A DNA stretch of 64,000 nt. Source: Candidatus Gastranaerophilales bacterium. Its GTDB lineage: Bacteria > Cyanobacteriota > Vampirovibrionia > Gastranaerophilales > Gastranaerophilaceae. Below the pieces are notes generated by a model. The model worked only from the letters and a program-made list of their open reading frames with translations, did not search any database and was not told the DNA's origin. Of this stretch, positions 18,484-27,928 are shown in pieces. The stretch is from assembly GCA_947589425.1 (NCBI GenBank), contig CANQAV010000004.1, positions 62,001 through 126,000 on the forward strand, given 5' to 3'. The stretch's first letter is position 1, and every line of letters begins with the position of its first letter. A program made the position numbers and the translations under genes.

Positions 18484-20604
18484 TTACATTCCGGGCAAAG
18501 GTACGGAAGGCAAGTTTTCATTATTTGTATTCTCTTCTTCCTCTATGTTTGGCTTGGGAGTATCAAAAACTTTTGCTTTAGGGGGTTTTTGTGCTTTTGG
18601 CGGTTTTGGTATGCTTTCAACTGCTTCATAGTCATCAGCATTTTCTTTATTTTCTCTTGTTTTTTGTTCCGCTTTTTTGTCAGCAGAGCGTTCTTCATCC
18701 TCATCAACGTTTTCATTGACATCTTCAAGCTGGACAGGTGTTTGAGAACTTGTTCCATTCATTTTAGGATAATCAAATACGCTTTGAGGAAAGTTTTGAA
18801 TTGCCGTTTTCATATATTCGGCAAAAATGCGAGCAGGTAAGGCGCCGCCTGTTATTCCGGGAAGTTTGGAATTGTTATCATTACCAACCCATACGCCTGT
18901 CACAATATCGGGAGTATAGCCCATAAACCAAGCATCTCTATAGTCATTTGTGGTACCGGTTTTACCCGCAACATTTTGGGCAATGTTTGCGGCTTTTCCC
19001 GTTCCCACTTCAATTACCTTCCTTAGCATGTAGGTCATTCCGGCTGCCGTTTCATAATTAATTACTTTTACGATTTTAGGTCCGGTGTTTTCATAAATTG
19101 TGACACCTCTTGAATTTTCAACCCTTTCAACGCAATAGGGGCGGACTCTGTATCCTCCGTTTGCAAAAGCGCCGTATGCAACAACCATATCATACAATTT
19201 AACTCCGTTAGAGCCGAGCGCAATTGTCAAGTCGTTTGATAAAGGTGTGGTGATACCCATTTCACGTGCGGTTTGAATTACGGCATCAACACCGGAGTTT
19301 TTAATTAATCTTACCGCAGCAACATTTGATGAAATTGCAAGTGCTTGCCAGAGGGGAATTTTTCCTCTGTATTTCTGTCCGTAGTTTTTCGGTGACCAAT
19401 CTCCGATTGTAAGAGGCGAATCCTCAATTAAATCATCAATATTTACTCCCTGTTGGAGTGCGGTAGTGTAGACAAAAGGTTTAAAAGATGATCCCGAAGG
19501 TCTTACTGCTTTTGTAACTCTGTCATATTGGCTGTTTTCATAGTTTTTCCCGCCGATATATGCGTATATTTTTCCCGTTGTCGGGGAAAAAGAAAACAGC
19601 GCCACTTGATTTGTGTTTTTATTTAAACCTGCTTTGTTGAGTGCATTAACTGCTGCGGTTTGTGCAATATTTTGGGATTTATAATCAAGAGTGGTGTATA
19701 TTTTAAGTCCGCCTTGAGAAATTTCCTGTTCTTCAAAACCGATATTTTTTAGTTCATTCAAAACAAAATCAATAAAATAGGGAGCTTTGTTGTATGAATA
19801 TACTCTGGGTTTATTAGATAAACGAAGAGGCTCTTTTTGAGCTTTTAACATTTGTTCGTATGTAATATATTTATTTCGGTACATTCTTTTTAAAACCTGA
19901 TCTCTTCGTTTAAGACCCGCTTTTTTGTTTGCAAAAGGCGAATAAACGGAAGGCGCCTGAGGCAAGCCCGCAATAAGAGCTTGTTCCGCTAAAGTCAGCT
20001 CCGAAAGGTCTTTATCAAAAAAAGTTCTTGCCGCACTTGATACGCCATATACTCCCGAGCCCAAATATACGGAATTTAAGTACATTTCAAGTATTTCGTC
20101 TTTTGAGATTGTTTTTTCAATACGATGAGCAATAATTAATTCTTTTATCTTTCTTTCAAGCGTTCTTTCGTTGGATAAGAAAAGAATTCTTGCCAATTGT
20201 TGTGTTATGGTAGAAGCCCCTTGTTTAACCTGTCCGGATGAAACATTTGCTATGGTTGACCTTACCATGCCCAAAGTGTCAAAACCTCTGTGGTGATAGA
20301 AATTCTTGTCCTCGGTTGCAATAATTGCCTGTTTTAAGTATTCGGGAATTTTATCAATTGAAACCTTTTCAAATTTAAATGCCGTAAAGGTTTTAATTAC
20401 TTCGCCGTCAGCAGAATAAATTGTTGTTATCGGGTTTGGTTTTATATCATCAAAATTTGATATCGGAGGAAGGCTTGCAAGATAAATATTAAATGCTGCA
20501 ATCGCCGCCAAAACAGCTGACAACATCATTGAAAAAAGGCATAAAAATATGTTTCTTTTCTTGGGTCCTCTGCTTTGTATCCGTTTTCTTCTTACTCTAT
20601 TCAT
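18484..20604 (-). CDS. Class A penicillin-binding protein (PBP1A family)
   Basis: A 706-residue bifunctional peptidoglycan synthase. A basic N-terminus and one membrane helix (about 19-43) are followed by a GT51 glycosyltransferase domain with E98 in ATEDKNFYHHRG and the QGASTITQQLAR motif. The transpeptidase domain has SGSSFKPF (catalytic serine), SSN and KTGTT. The last 90 residues are a low-complexity tail of acidic and Pro/Lys-rich blocks ending in a Pro-Ser-Val-Pro stretch, not needed for the enzyme. TATAAT (20619-20614) lies 9 bases before the ATG with no good Shine-Dalgarno, so the leader is very short or absent. Confidence 0.96.
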   Translation of the reverse strand: MNRVRRKRIQSRGPKKRNIFLCLFSMMLSAVLAAIAAFNIYLASLPPISNFDDIKPNPITTIYSADGEVIKTFTAFKFEKVSIDKIPEYLKQAIIATEDKNFYHHRGFDTLGMVRSTIANVSSGQVKQGASTITQQLARILFLSNERTLERKIKELIIAHRIEKTISKDEILEMYLNSVYLGSGVYGVSSAARTFFDKDLSELTLAEQALIAGLPQAPSVYSPFANKKAGLKRRDQVLKRMYRNKYITYEQMLKAQKEPLRLSNKPRVYSYNKAPYFIDFVLNELKNIGFEEQEISQGGLKIYTTLDYKSQNIAQTAAVNALNKAGLNKNTNQVALFSFSPTTGKIYAYIGGKNYENSQYDRVTKAVRPSGSSFKPFVYTTALQQGVNIDDLIEDSPLTIGDWSPKNYGQKYRGKIPLWQALAISSNVAAVRLIKNSGVDAVIQTAREMGITTPLSNDLTIALGSNGVKLYDMVVAYGAFANGGYRVRPYCVERVENSRGVTIYENTGPKIVKVINYETAAGMTYMLRKVIEVGTGKAANIAQNVAGKTGTTNDYRDAWFMGYTPDIVTGVWVGNDNNSKLPGITGGALPARIFAEYMKTAIQNFPQSVFDYPKMNGTSSQTPVQLEDVNENVDEDEERSADKKAEQKTRENKENADDYEAVESIPKPPKAQKPPKAKVFDTPKPNIEEEENTNNENLPSVPLPGM

Positions 20605-20682
20605 AAAAACTATATTATAGCAAAAACCTTAAGTTGCAACAAAATGAAAATAAGTTAAGAAAAAAAGTTAACATTAATTATA

Positions 20683-20718
20683 AAAAAACAGCTCTTTTAA
20701 ATTAAAAGAGCTGTTTTT
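20683..20718. terminator. Intrinsic terminator downstream of the SLH gene
   Basis: A near-perfect inverted repeat (AAAAAACAGCTCTTTTAA with its complement) ends in a T run on either strand. It lies just after the SLH-protein stop on the minus strand, between that gene and the PBP1A promoter. Confidence 0.85.
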
Positions 20719-20734
20719 CGAATATTTTATACGA

Positions 20735-22165
20735 TTAGAAAATAACCGTAATTTCTTCGTTAGGATTAAGTGCTGATGAATTAGAAACTGAAGGAACGAT
20801 AGTGTAGAGTAATTCATCGCCGATTTCATAAATAACACCGAATGTTCCTGAAACTGCAGTTTTAACAATTCCGTAAACACCTTTTCCGAGTGTTACAAAT
20901 GACATTCCGAAGCTTCCAATGCCGCGTCCTAAGTGACCTGTGAATGTTTCAACAAATGTATCCGATAATCTGTCGCCGTATTCTTCTAATCCGTTAGCAG
21001 AGATATTTACAACCTGACCAACCGAACGACCTGCAACACCAACTGTTCTTGCTGCAGCTGTGAAAGGAAGTCCTAAAATTCTTGCTATGATGTTAGGATT
21101 TTTTAAGCAGTCAGCAGTTGCGCTTGATAATTCTTTCGGGAATTCAGCTTTGGATTTTCCGTTTACAATATCGGTAAATTTAACTGTTACAGAGCCGGGG
21201 AAGTTATTCAAACCGGGTCTTTGAACTGTTACTACTTTACCGTGTACTCTGGAGCCTGCGGGGAATGTTATTCCGTTAACAGTAACTTCTTCAGTTGTTT
21301 TTGCCGTAAATGAATCGCCTATATTTGAATGTTTAGCATCAATTCTGTCTAACATTTTAACTTTAACGGCAACGGGAGCTGCGCTTCCTTTGAAAGCATC
21401 TCCGACTAATTTGCCGTTAGCACCGAATTTTAATCTTAATTCACCGATTAAAACAGCTACTTGGTGTCTTGATAAATATGGTGATTCAAAAAGAGTTTTT
21501 GCATCGGGAAGATTGTCAATAAGTCCTGAAGCTGCAACTTCTTTTGTGCATCCGTATGCCCATGTAGGAATGTTTTCAATTGTTTTTCCGTTAAGTTCGG
21601 GAGCAGTGCCGTCATTTGTGTATGGTACATCAATTAATTTAGCAATCGTAGCGAATACTTCAGCTTTTGTAATTGCTTGATCGGGTTTGAATGATTTATC
21701 CGGATAACCAATCATAACATCAGCTGCCGTAGCTTTTGTAATTTCATCATTAGCCCAATATGAACCTGTTACGTCAGTGTAGTTTTTGTGTCCTCCTACA
21801 TCATTCATATTTAAGCCTTGAGATAACATAAATGCAATTTCAGCTCTTGAAATAGGCATTTTAATATCGAAATCTTTATCGCCTTTTTTAACGCTCATTG
21901 TGTTCAAAAGGTCTTTTGACCAAGCATTTACATATAAATTGTCTTTATTTGTAAATCCGAGTCTGTTTTTTTGTTTTAATACTTTTCCGCCGATTCTGTA
22001 AACATAATTAGCATCTTTTACTTCCGTAGCGTCAGCATTCATTAATGAAGGGTGAGCATATACTTCTACTTTTTCTTGTTGTTTGCATGGTTGTTTTGCC
22101 ATTACTGCAGCGCAAGTTAAAAACATTGCTAAGGTAATAGACAAAGCCTGTGTAGATTTTCTCAT
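20735..22165 (-). CDS. Secreted S-layer-homology (SLH) domain protein
   Basis: A 476-residue exported protein. A signal peptide covers residues 1-23 (cleavage after AAVMA). SLH motifs occupy about 95-240: ISRAEIAFMLSQGL, YTDVTGSYWANDEI, MIGYPDKSFKPDQAITKAEV; these usually bind the cell wall or its secondary polymers. Residues 260-350 form a beta-rich region (GSRVHGKVV, GSVTVKFTDI). The C-terminal 100 residues are glycine-rich with amphipathic helices. Cyanobacterial SLH proteins normally carry an outer-membrane porin domain; none is apparent here. A clear promoter (22218-22246) and a GGAGA ribosome site suggest strong expression. It may tether the outer membrane or form a surface layer; this is inference. 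Confidence 0.82.
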   Translation of the reverse strand: MRKSTQALSITLAMFLTCAAVMAKQPCKQQEKVEVYAHPSLMNADATEVKDANYVYRIGGKVLKQKNRLGFTNKDNLYVNAWSKDLLNTMSVKKGDKDFDIKMPISRAEIAFMLSQGLNMNDVGGHKNYTDVTGSYWANDEITKATAADVMIGYPDKSFKPDQAITKAEVFATIAKLIDVPYTNDGTAPELNGKTIENIPTWAYGCTKEVAASGLIDNLPDAKTLFESPYLSRHQVAVLIGELRLKFGANGKLVGDAFKGSAAPVAVKVKMLDRIDAKHSNIGDSFTAKTTEEVTVNGITFPAGSRVHGKVVTVQRPGLNNFPGSVTVKFTDIVNGKSKAEFPKELSSATADCLKNPNIIARILGLPFTAAARTVGVAGRSVGQVVNISANGLEEYGDRLSDTFVETFTGHLGRGIGSFGMSFVTLGKGVYGIVKTAVSGTFGVIYEIGDELLYTIVPSVSNSSALNPNEEITVIF

Positions 22166-22217
22166 AACTTTCTCCTATTCTTAGTTTTTCCATACCATAA
22201 CACAATAGTACAAGCCT

Positions 22218-22246
22218 ATTATCTAACACTTGTTGAATATAGTCAA
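22218..22246 (-). promoter_or_regulatory. Strong sigma-70 promoter of the SLH gene
   Basis: On the minus strand TTGACT (22246-22241) and GATAAT (22223-22218) are separated by exactly 17 bases. The transcript would have a leader of about 45 bases containing the GGAGA ribosome site. Confidence 0.75.
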
Positions 22247-22253
22247 GCAGATA

Positions 22254-23447
22254 TTAGTAAAGTTCCTTTATATCGTTGTAAATCAATAAAGACGCATCTT
22301 GAATAAGTGTTCTTGCGCTGTAATCATTATGAGGGCGTTTAACGATAATTGTAACTATATATTTTTTCCCGTTATCAGTATAAACAATACCGCTGTCGCC
22401 GAGCATTGTGCCGATATCTCCGGTTTTATGAAGTACTATGGCGCCTTGCGGTAATTTTTCTTTAATGAGGTGTATATTTCTTGTGTTGCCTAAATATTCT
22501 TTTAAAATACTTTTGTATTTCGGGTTTATGTAGTTGGGGTTATCAATATTATATAAAATTGTAGAAATTTCTTTTGCCGTGATTTTGTTTGTTCCTTCTA
22601 AATCGGGAAGCCAATGCTGCATTGAAGTTATTTTAAGTCCCAGATTTCTCATTGAACGGTTAAAGCCGTCCATTCCGCCGATTTCATTTAATATCATATT
22701 TGTTGCGGAGTTATCTGAATTTGCGATTGCAATACCCGCAAGGTAGTCCAGGGTATAGTTGACATTTGCCGCAGTTTTTTGAAGATTGCCCGAGCCTGAT
22801 GTTCTGAATGTTTCGGTGAACATTCTTTTATCACCTAAAGTTATCGGATTTTTTGTTTTTGAAGAGTAGTCAATCAATCGTATCAGTTCAAAAACTATAG
22901 GTATTTTTATTATGCTTGCGCTGGGGTATACTTCATCCGCATTTATTTCAAGCCCCGAGCTTGTTGAATATTCCCAAACATAAACCGAGGGGGAAAGTTT
23001 GGGATATTTTTTAAACAGTTCTTCAAGTTTTGTTTTGGTTGCGGTCATTTCGCTCACAATCTGCATATTTGTGAATTTTTTGGTTTTTTCGACCGGCTTT
23101 AACAACAGAGGCTCATTTAAAAAATATGAGTTGTTAATGTAATATCTCGTCGGGTTGACATATTTTTTTGCATCAGGTTTAAAATTTCTGTTTAAAAAGC
23201 GGTTTAAAAAAAGAGGCTCAAAATAGTGTTTATAATTATACGGGCAAACATAATATCCGTATAATCCCAAAATACCAACCGCAACAAATGCTGCAGCAAG
23301 CAATTTTACGGGATTTTTTTTCTTTTTAACGTATCTTTTTACACGGGGAGTTAAAATTGCCCTTTTATCCTGCGGATGATTGGAATAAGTCCCATAGCTG
23401 CCATATAAATCATATTCGTATTTTTTTTTAAGAGAATTAGACAACAC
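22254..23447 (-). CDS. Membrane-anchored class A beta-lactamase-fold serine hydrolase
   Basis: A 397-residue protein. Residues 30-45 are strongly basic and are followed by one membrane helix (about 47-66), so the rest lies in the periplasm. The serine-hydrolase core has S178-I-I-K181, S244-D-N246 and a KTG triad near 342. The class A general base loop (ExxxN) is not clean: LEGTN near 283-287 is one residue off, so true beta-lactamase activity is uncertain and a peptidoglycan carboxypeptidase or transpeptidase-like role is possible. The start is a GTG at 23447-23445. It stands alone downstream of a divergent GGDEF gene. Confidence 0.8.
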   Translation of the reverse strand: MLSNSLKKKYEYDLYGSYGTYSNHPQDKRAILTPRVKRYVKKKKNPVKLLAAAFVAVGILGLYGYYVCPYNYKHYFEPLFLNRFLNRNFKPDAKKYVNPTRYYINNSYFLNEPLLLKPVEKTKKFTNMQIVSEMTATKTKLEELFKKYPKLSPSVYVWEYSTSSGLEINADEVYPSASIIKIPIVFELIRLIDYSSKTKNPITLGDKRMFTETFRTSGSGNLQKTAANVNYTLDYLAGIAIANSDNSATNMILNEIGGMDGFNRSMRNLGLKITSMQHWLPDLEGTNKITAKEISTILYNIDNPNYINPKYKSILKEYLGNTRNIHLIKEKLPQGAIVLHKTGDIGTMLGDSGIVYTDNGKKYIVTIIVKRPHNDYSARTLIQDASLLIYNDIKELY

Positions 23448-23546
23448 AAAATACCGATATTCTGATACGTTTTTAGTTTAAACAATTCCTGTCGATAAAA
23501 ACATAGTTTATATGTATGAAATATTTAATAAAAAACCAAAACATGA

Positions 23547-23552
23547 TATAAT
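23547..23552 (+). promoter_or_regulatory. -10 box of the GGDEF-hisF operon
   Basis: A perfect TATAAT lies about 28 bases before the GGDEF-gene ATG, with an AAGGAG ribosome site in between. This is an ordinary leadered arrangement; the -35 box is weak. Confidence 0.55.
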
Positions 23553-23580
23553 CAAAAAGACGAAATTTTAAGGAGAATTT

Positions 23581-24456
23581 ATGAATATTGTTTTATACAG
23601 CAAAACAGGACAATCGCAATTCAAAGATATTATCGATTTGAACGATGATGATGAGATAAGAGAGTTTTCTTCGGATGAATTGGAAAATTATAAACAATAT
23701 AATCCTTCCCTTTTAATTTTAGATTTGGATATTGAAGAAATCCGTGAATTTTGTGCGGTAAGAAAGCTTGAATGTCCGATATTAATTCCCTGTGATAAAA
23801 TTCCCGAGTCTTTAACGGTAAGAGCCTTAAGCTATGATTATATTTTAAAACCGATTAATGAAATTGAATTAAATGTAAGAGTGAAGGCACTTTTAAAAAC
23901 TTATGACACAAAAAGAAATCTTGTTAAATCCGCAATTTGTGATGAATTAACCGGTTTATACAACAGAAAATATCTTCACCACCGTTTGGATGCCGAAATT
24001 TCACGTTCAAAAAGATATGATACTCCCGTATCCTGTTTATTGATAGATATAGACTATTTTAAAATTGTAAATGATATGTACGGTTACGATTGGGGCGATA
24101 TATTGCTTAAGAAAATTGCTCAAATGCTTGATGCTTTGGTTAGAAAGGAAGATGTCTTAACAAGATACGGTGATGAAGAATTTATCGTTATTCTTCCCGA
24201 AACAACGGAACAGCAGGCAATGATTTTTGCCGAACGTTTCAGAGCGGATGTTGAAAAAATGGAATTTATTCCGGCAAACGAAGAAGAACGCCATCCGATA
24301 ACAATATCGGGAGGTGTTGCGCAATATCCTTCAATGGAAGATGTTGAAGAAGATGCAAATACTTTGATAAGATACGCTGAACACGCTCTTTATTGCGCTA
24401 AGCAATCAGGAAAAAATAAAATAGTTGAATTTTCCAAAATGAACCTCGGCTCATAA
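23581..24456 (+). CDS. Response-regulator-like diguanylate cyclase (GGDEF variant GDEEF)
   Basis: A 291-residue protein with a receiver-like domain (1-110) and a GGDEF domain (120-290). The receiver has a likely phosphoacceptor Asp in LLILDLD (D48 or D50) and the conserved lysine in LKPI (K90). The cyclase domain shows [21 protein letters not shown] with metal aspartates, and GDEEF at 197-201 where GGDEF is normal: the second Gly is Asp. An inhibitory site RxxD (R188-D191) sits five residues upstream, as in product-inhibited cyclases. Cyclic di-GMP synthesis is likely but the changed motif makes activity uncertain. The gene shares one base with hisF. Confidence 0.87.
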   Translation: MNIVLYSKTGQSQFKDIIDLNDDDEIREFSSDELENYKQYNPSLLILDLDIEEIREFCAVRKLECPILIPCDKIPESLTVRALSYDYILKPINEIELNVRVKALLKTYDTKRNLVKSAICDELTGLYNRKYLHHRLDAEISRSKRYDTPVSCLLIDIDYFKIVNDMYGYDWGDILLKKIAQMLDALVRKEDVLTRYGDEEFIVILPETTEQQAMIFAERFRADVEKMEFIPANEEERHPITISGGVAQYPSMEDVEEDANTLIRYAEHALYCAKQSGKNKIVEFSKMNLGS

Positions 24457-25223
24457 TGAAAAACAATCTTACAAAAAGAATTATTCCCTGCCTTGATGTT
24501 AAAGAAGGGCGCACGGTTAAAGGTATAAATTTTGAAAACCTTAAAGAAGTGGGCGACCCGGTGGAACTTGCCAAAAAATATTCTCTTGAAGGGGCTGATG
24601 AACTTGTTTTTCTTGACATTACCGCAACAAATGAAAAAAGAAAAACTCTTTTTCCTTTGGTTGAGAGAATTGCTCGTGAGGTTTTTATCCCTTTTACCGT
24701 GGGCGGTGGGATTTCGGAACTTGATGACATCAGAGCAATTTTATCCTGCGGTGCGGATAAGATTTCGTTTAATTCGGCAATTGTAAAAAATCCGCAAATA
24801 ATATCAACCTGTGCAAACTATTTCGGCTCCCAGTGTATTGTTGCAGCGCTTGATGCTAAAAGAGTTGACGGTGATTTTTATATTCATATTAATGCGGGCA
24901 GGATAAATACGGGTATCAAAGCTCTTGATTGGGCAAAAAAAGTTGAAGAATCGGGTGCGGGAGAAATTCTTTTGACTTCAATGGATTATGACGGTACTCA
25001 AAAAGGCTTTGATATTGAACTAAATTCCCTTATATCAAACGCAGTCAACATTCCGGTAATTGCTTCGGGCGGAGCGGGAGCAAATTCGGCTCATTTTATT
25101 GATGTTTTTCAAAAAACAAATGTCGATGCCGCACTTGCAGCATCAATATTTCACTATAATACCCTTCCGATACAAAAATTAAAAAAAGATTTAAAAGAAG
25201 CAAAAATTGCCGTTCGTATTTAG
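24456..25223 (+). CDS. hisF: Imidazole glycerol phosphate synthase, cyclase subunit
   Basis: A 255-residue TIM barrel that, with HisH, makes imidazole glycerol phosphate and AICAR in histidine synthesis. Catalytic aspartates are in [14 protein letters not shown] near the N-terminus and in [13 protein letters not shown], preceded by [10 protein letters not shown]. The phosphate loops PFTVGGGIS and PVIASGGAG are present. The ATG overlaps the stop of the GGDEF gene by one base. No other his genes are nearby. Confidence 0.96.
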   Translation: MKNNLTKRIIPCLDVKEGRTVKGINFENLKEVGDPVELAKKYSLEGADELVFLDITATNEKRKTLFPLVERIAREVFIPFTVGGGISELDDIRAILSCGADKISFNSAIVKNPQIISTCANYFGSQCIVAALDAKRVDGDFYIHINAGRINTGIKALDWAKKVEESGAGEILLTSMDYDGTQKGFDIELNSLISNAVNIPVIASGGAGANSAHFIDVFQKTNVDAALAASIFHYNTLPIQKLKKDLKEAKIAVRI

Positions 25224-25229
25224 TTGTTG

Positions 25230-25235
25230 TAAAAT
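25230..25235 (+). promoter_or_regulatory. -10 box placed for a leaderless sugar-binding-protein transcript
   Basis: TAAAAT ends exactly 6 bases before the ATG at 25242. No Shine-Dalgarno sequence lies in the gap. The gene is only 18 bases downstream of hisF, so read-through transcription is also possible. Confidence 0.4.
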
Positions 25236-25241
25236 AGTTCT

Positions 25242-26411
25242 ATGATGAAAAGGATAGTTTCAATATTTCTTGTTGTATTGATTGTTTGCGCTTTTTGCAT
25301 ACTTTTTTTGAGCAGGGATAAAAAGCAAAAATTTACCTTTTGGTCAATTCAATTAAAACCTGTTTATGAAAAGCAAATCCTTGAAATTATAGATGAATTT
25401 AAGTTTAATCATCCCGATATTAATGTGGTTTGGGTTGATATACCGATACAGGAAGCGCAAAAAAGAACTCTTGCTTCAATATTATCTTCAACTCCTCCCG
25501 ATTTAATTAATTTAAATCCCGATTTTTCCGTTCTGCTTGCCCAAAGAGGAGCGCTGGAATATTTTGAAGAAGAAGAAACTGAACAATTTCAAAGCGATTT
25601 ATTAAATAAATTAAAATATAACGAAAAAATCTATGCTCTACCCTTTTATGCCACAAGCCCGACAACGGTGTATAATAAAAAAATATATGAAAATTGCACG
25701 GATGATAGTTTCATTACAACCTATGACGAACTTTATAAAATATCTCCAAAATTAAAGCAGTGTTCTTCAACTGCGGTTTTTTGCGCATCTTTAAATGAAA
25801 ATGATACATTTTCAAAAATATTGAATAAATATAATATTTCAAAGCTTGAGGAATTAAATTCCCCCAAAGCTCAAGAAGTTTTCTCACTGTTTGATAAAAT
25901 GTATAAAGAAGGGTATATGCCAAAAGATACTCTTTCAATAAACCACAGAGAAGTAATTGAAAAATATATGTCAAACAAAGCTCTGGTTGTTGTTGCGGGC
26001 TCTAATTTTATCGACATGATAAAACAAAATGCGCCCGATATTTATAAAGAGTCTGAAATTGCTCCCCAATTGACGGGAGATAATTCAAAATATGATGTTT
26101 CGCTTATGAATTTGATAATTCCCAAAAAATCAAAGAATAAAGAGCTTGCGAAAGAATTTGCAGCTTTATTAACAAATAAAGACAAACAAATTGAACTTGC
26201 AAAAATTACAAATGTTCTTCCGGCAAATAAATATGCCCTTGAAGACGAATATTTTACAAATTGTTCGGATGACCTTGTTGAAAAAGCAAGATGCATGAGC
26301 GCAAAACAGTTATCAAATATCAACGAAATTGAATTTCCGATTGATAATAGAAAATTTATCAATGAAACAATAAATTCAAAACTTGAAGAAAAGCTTATCG
26401 GCGGAAATTAA
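25242..26411 (+). CDS. ABC transporter extracellular sugar-binding protein
   Basis: A 389-residue family-1 solute-binding protein. A basic start and one hydrophobic segment (about 4-23) export it; no clean lipobox is seen, so it may stay membrane-anchored by an uncleaved helix. The two-lobe fold is indicated by TFWSIQLKP, the TPPDLINLNPDF region, YALPFYATSPTTVYNKKIYE, and LMNLIIPKKSKNKELA. Such proteins deliver oligosaccharides or glycerol-phosphate diesters to MalF/MalG-type permeases. Two such permeases lie 30 kb away (56818-58523) and might be its partners. The gene converges with a hypothetical gene and overlaps it by 4 bases. Confidence 0.88.
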   Translation: MMKRIVSIFLVVLIVCAFCILFLSRDKKQKFTFWSIQLKPVYEKQILEIIDEFKFNHPDINVVWVDIPIQEAQKRTLASILSSTPPDLINLNPDFSVLLAQRGALEYFEEEETEQFQSDLLNKLKYNEKIYALPFYATSPTTVYNKKIYENCTDDSFITTYDELYKISPKLKQCSSTAVFCASLNENDTFSKILNKYNISKLEELNSPKAQEVFSLFDKMYKEGYMPKDTLSINHREVIEKYMSNKALVVVAGSNFIDMIKQNAPDIYKESEIAPQLTGDNSKYDVSLMNLIIPKKSKNKELAKEFAALLTNKDKQIELAKITNVLPANKYALEDEYFTNCSDDLVEKARCMSAKQLSNINEIEFPIDNRKFINETINSKLEEKLIGGN

Positions 26412-27133
26412 ATCCGAACAATTTTTTTCTGTTTAATTTTTTCAAGATTTTTTCTTGCCATATATTTATTTTTAGCTAATTTCTGTACAAATTCAATCGC
26501 CTCAATATCTCTTCTAATTGCGCTTTTAAGCCCCAAAATTTCAGAGTATGAAAGAGTGTCTATTTTATCTTTTTCGCAATATTCAAATACGTTTTTGAAT
26601 TTTTCCTGAGTATCGTCTTCATAGCCCTTTAAGCCTAATTTATAGCAATACCAGTTATAAAATTGATATGAAATTGCATAAGGATTAACGCAGAAACTGC
26701 TTAATACAAACATTTCGGGGGTTTTAAAGCTTATTTTTTTATTCAAAATCAAATTTAAATAAAGTGCGCAAAGCCCTTTTTTGGGATATATAAAACCTTC
26801 TTGCTCGTTAATTAAAGCAAGAATTTCTTTTGCTTTTTTTATTTTATAAACGGGGGTTTTTGCTCCCTGTATGTATTCAAAAAACTTTTCAGGCTTATCA
26901 AGGCATTTATTAATTATATTTTCAATTTTTTGCCGGTTTGCTCTTTTTTCTTCTTTTGAATTGTTTTTAATTGTAAGGGTTGCGCTTGATGTTGTATGAT
27001 ATTTTTCATCGCAAATTGAGCCCGATAAAACATGGCTTTTAAGTTTTTCCATTCTTTTTTCGTGCTTTTTATTTTGAAGATAATATATGTAATTGAATAT
27101 TTTAATTGAAAGATTTACAAAAAATTTTTTCAT
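26408..27133 (-). CDS. Hypothetical protein, basic and helical
   Basis: A 241-residue protein I do not recognise. It is lysine-rich, with a short hydrophobic amphipathic stretch near the N-terminus (residues 5-20) but no convincing signal peptide. The middle (about 75-200) is helical and includes a cluster of aromatic residues (ISYQFYNWYCYKLG). An AAGGA ribosome site precedes the ATG. It shares the intergenic space with the divergent pseudouridine synthase gene. Coding use matches its neighbours, so it is probably a real gene. Confidence 0.75.
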   Translation of the reverse strand: MKKFFVNLSIKIFNYIYYLQNKKHEKRMEKLKSHVLSGSICDEKYHTTSSATLTIKNNSKEEKRANRQKIENIINKCLDKPEKFFEYIQGAKTPVYKIKKAKEILALINEQEGFIYPKKGLCALYLNLILNKKISFKTPEMFVLSSFCVNPYAISYQFYNWYCYKLGLKGYEDDTQEKFKNVFEYCEKDKIDTLSYSEILGLKSAIRRDIEAIEFVQKLAKNKYMARKNLEKIKQKKIVRI

Positions 27134-27189
27134 CCCGCAATCCTTTTATATTTTAATAAAAACTTTTTTTATTCTAAAATTGCCCGTGT

Positions 27190-27195
27190 TATAAT
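27190..27195 (+). promoter_or_regulatory. -10 box for a leaderless pseudouridine synthase transcript
   Basis: A perfect TATAAT ends exactly 6 bases before the ATG at 27202. Transcription would start at or next to the A of ATG. There is no Shine-Dalgarno sequence. Confidence 0.65.
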
Positions 27196-27201
27196 GAACT
27201 T

Positions 27202-27927
27202 ATGAGAATTAATAAATATATTGCTCAAAGCGGTTTCTGTTCAAGAAGAAAAGCCGATGAATATATTTTGCAAGGTCGTGTCAAGGTGAACGGCAATGTT
27301 GTTACCATGCTTGGTTTTGAGATAAGAACAAAAGACAAAGTAACACTGGATGATAAAGTTTTAAGGGCGGATAAACTTGAATACTATAAATTTTATAAGC
27401 CCGCAGGCTATATTACGACAAAATCCGATGAAAAAGGAAGAAAGACAATTTATGATATCATCCCGAAAGAATATCATCACCTAAACCCCGTGGGAAGGCT
27501 TGATAAAGATTCGACAGGGCTTATTATTTTGACAAACGACGGAAATTTAGCGTTTGAATTGACCCATCCGGTTTATAAAGTTGCAAAAGTTTACCGTGTG
27601 CGAATTAAGGGCAAATTGAAAGACTCCGAGCTTCAAAAATTAACCGACGGTATTGAAATTGAAAAAGGAAAAATTGCATACTGTGATTGGGCTATATTAG
27701 AAGAAACAAAGGATGAAACCCTGTTTGAGATAATTTTATATCAGGGTCTTAACAGACAAATCAGAAAAATGTTTGAATTTTTGGGTTATGATGTGATAAA
27801 TTTAAAACGTATAAGACATGCAAACATTGAACTAAACGGTTTAAAAAAAGGACAGATAAAACCCATTAAACCACGTCAAATCAAAGAATTAAAGATATAT
27901 TTGGAAAAAATAAAAGAGGAAAAATAA
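27202..27927 (+). CDS. rluB: RsuA/RluB-family pseudouridine synthase
   Basis: A 241-residue enzyme that converts uridine to pseudouridine in rRNA. An S4 RNA-binding domain (1-60; [18 protein letters not shown]) precedes the catalytic domain. The catalytic aspartate is in [12 protein letters not shown], and the [14 protein letters not shown] segment completes the active site. RluB (23S) and RsuA (16S) cannot be told apart safely from sequence alone; the symbol is a best guess. It is followed 1 base later by serS, so the two are co-transcribed. Confidence 0.9.
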   Translation: MRINKYIAQSGFCSRRKADEYILQGRVKVNGNVVTMLGFEIRTKDKVTLDDKVLRADKLEYYKFYKPAGYITTKSDEKGRKTIYDIIPKEYHHLNPVGRLDKDSTGLIILTNDGNLAFELTHPVYKVAKVYRVRIKGKLKDSELQKLTDGIEIEKGKIAYCDWAILEETKDETLFEIILYQGLNRQIRKMFEFLGYDVINLKRIRHANIELNGLKKGQIKPIKPRQIKELKIYLEKIKEEK

Positions 27928-27928
27928 A

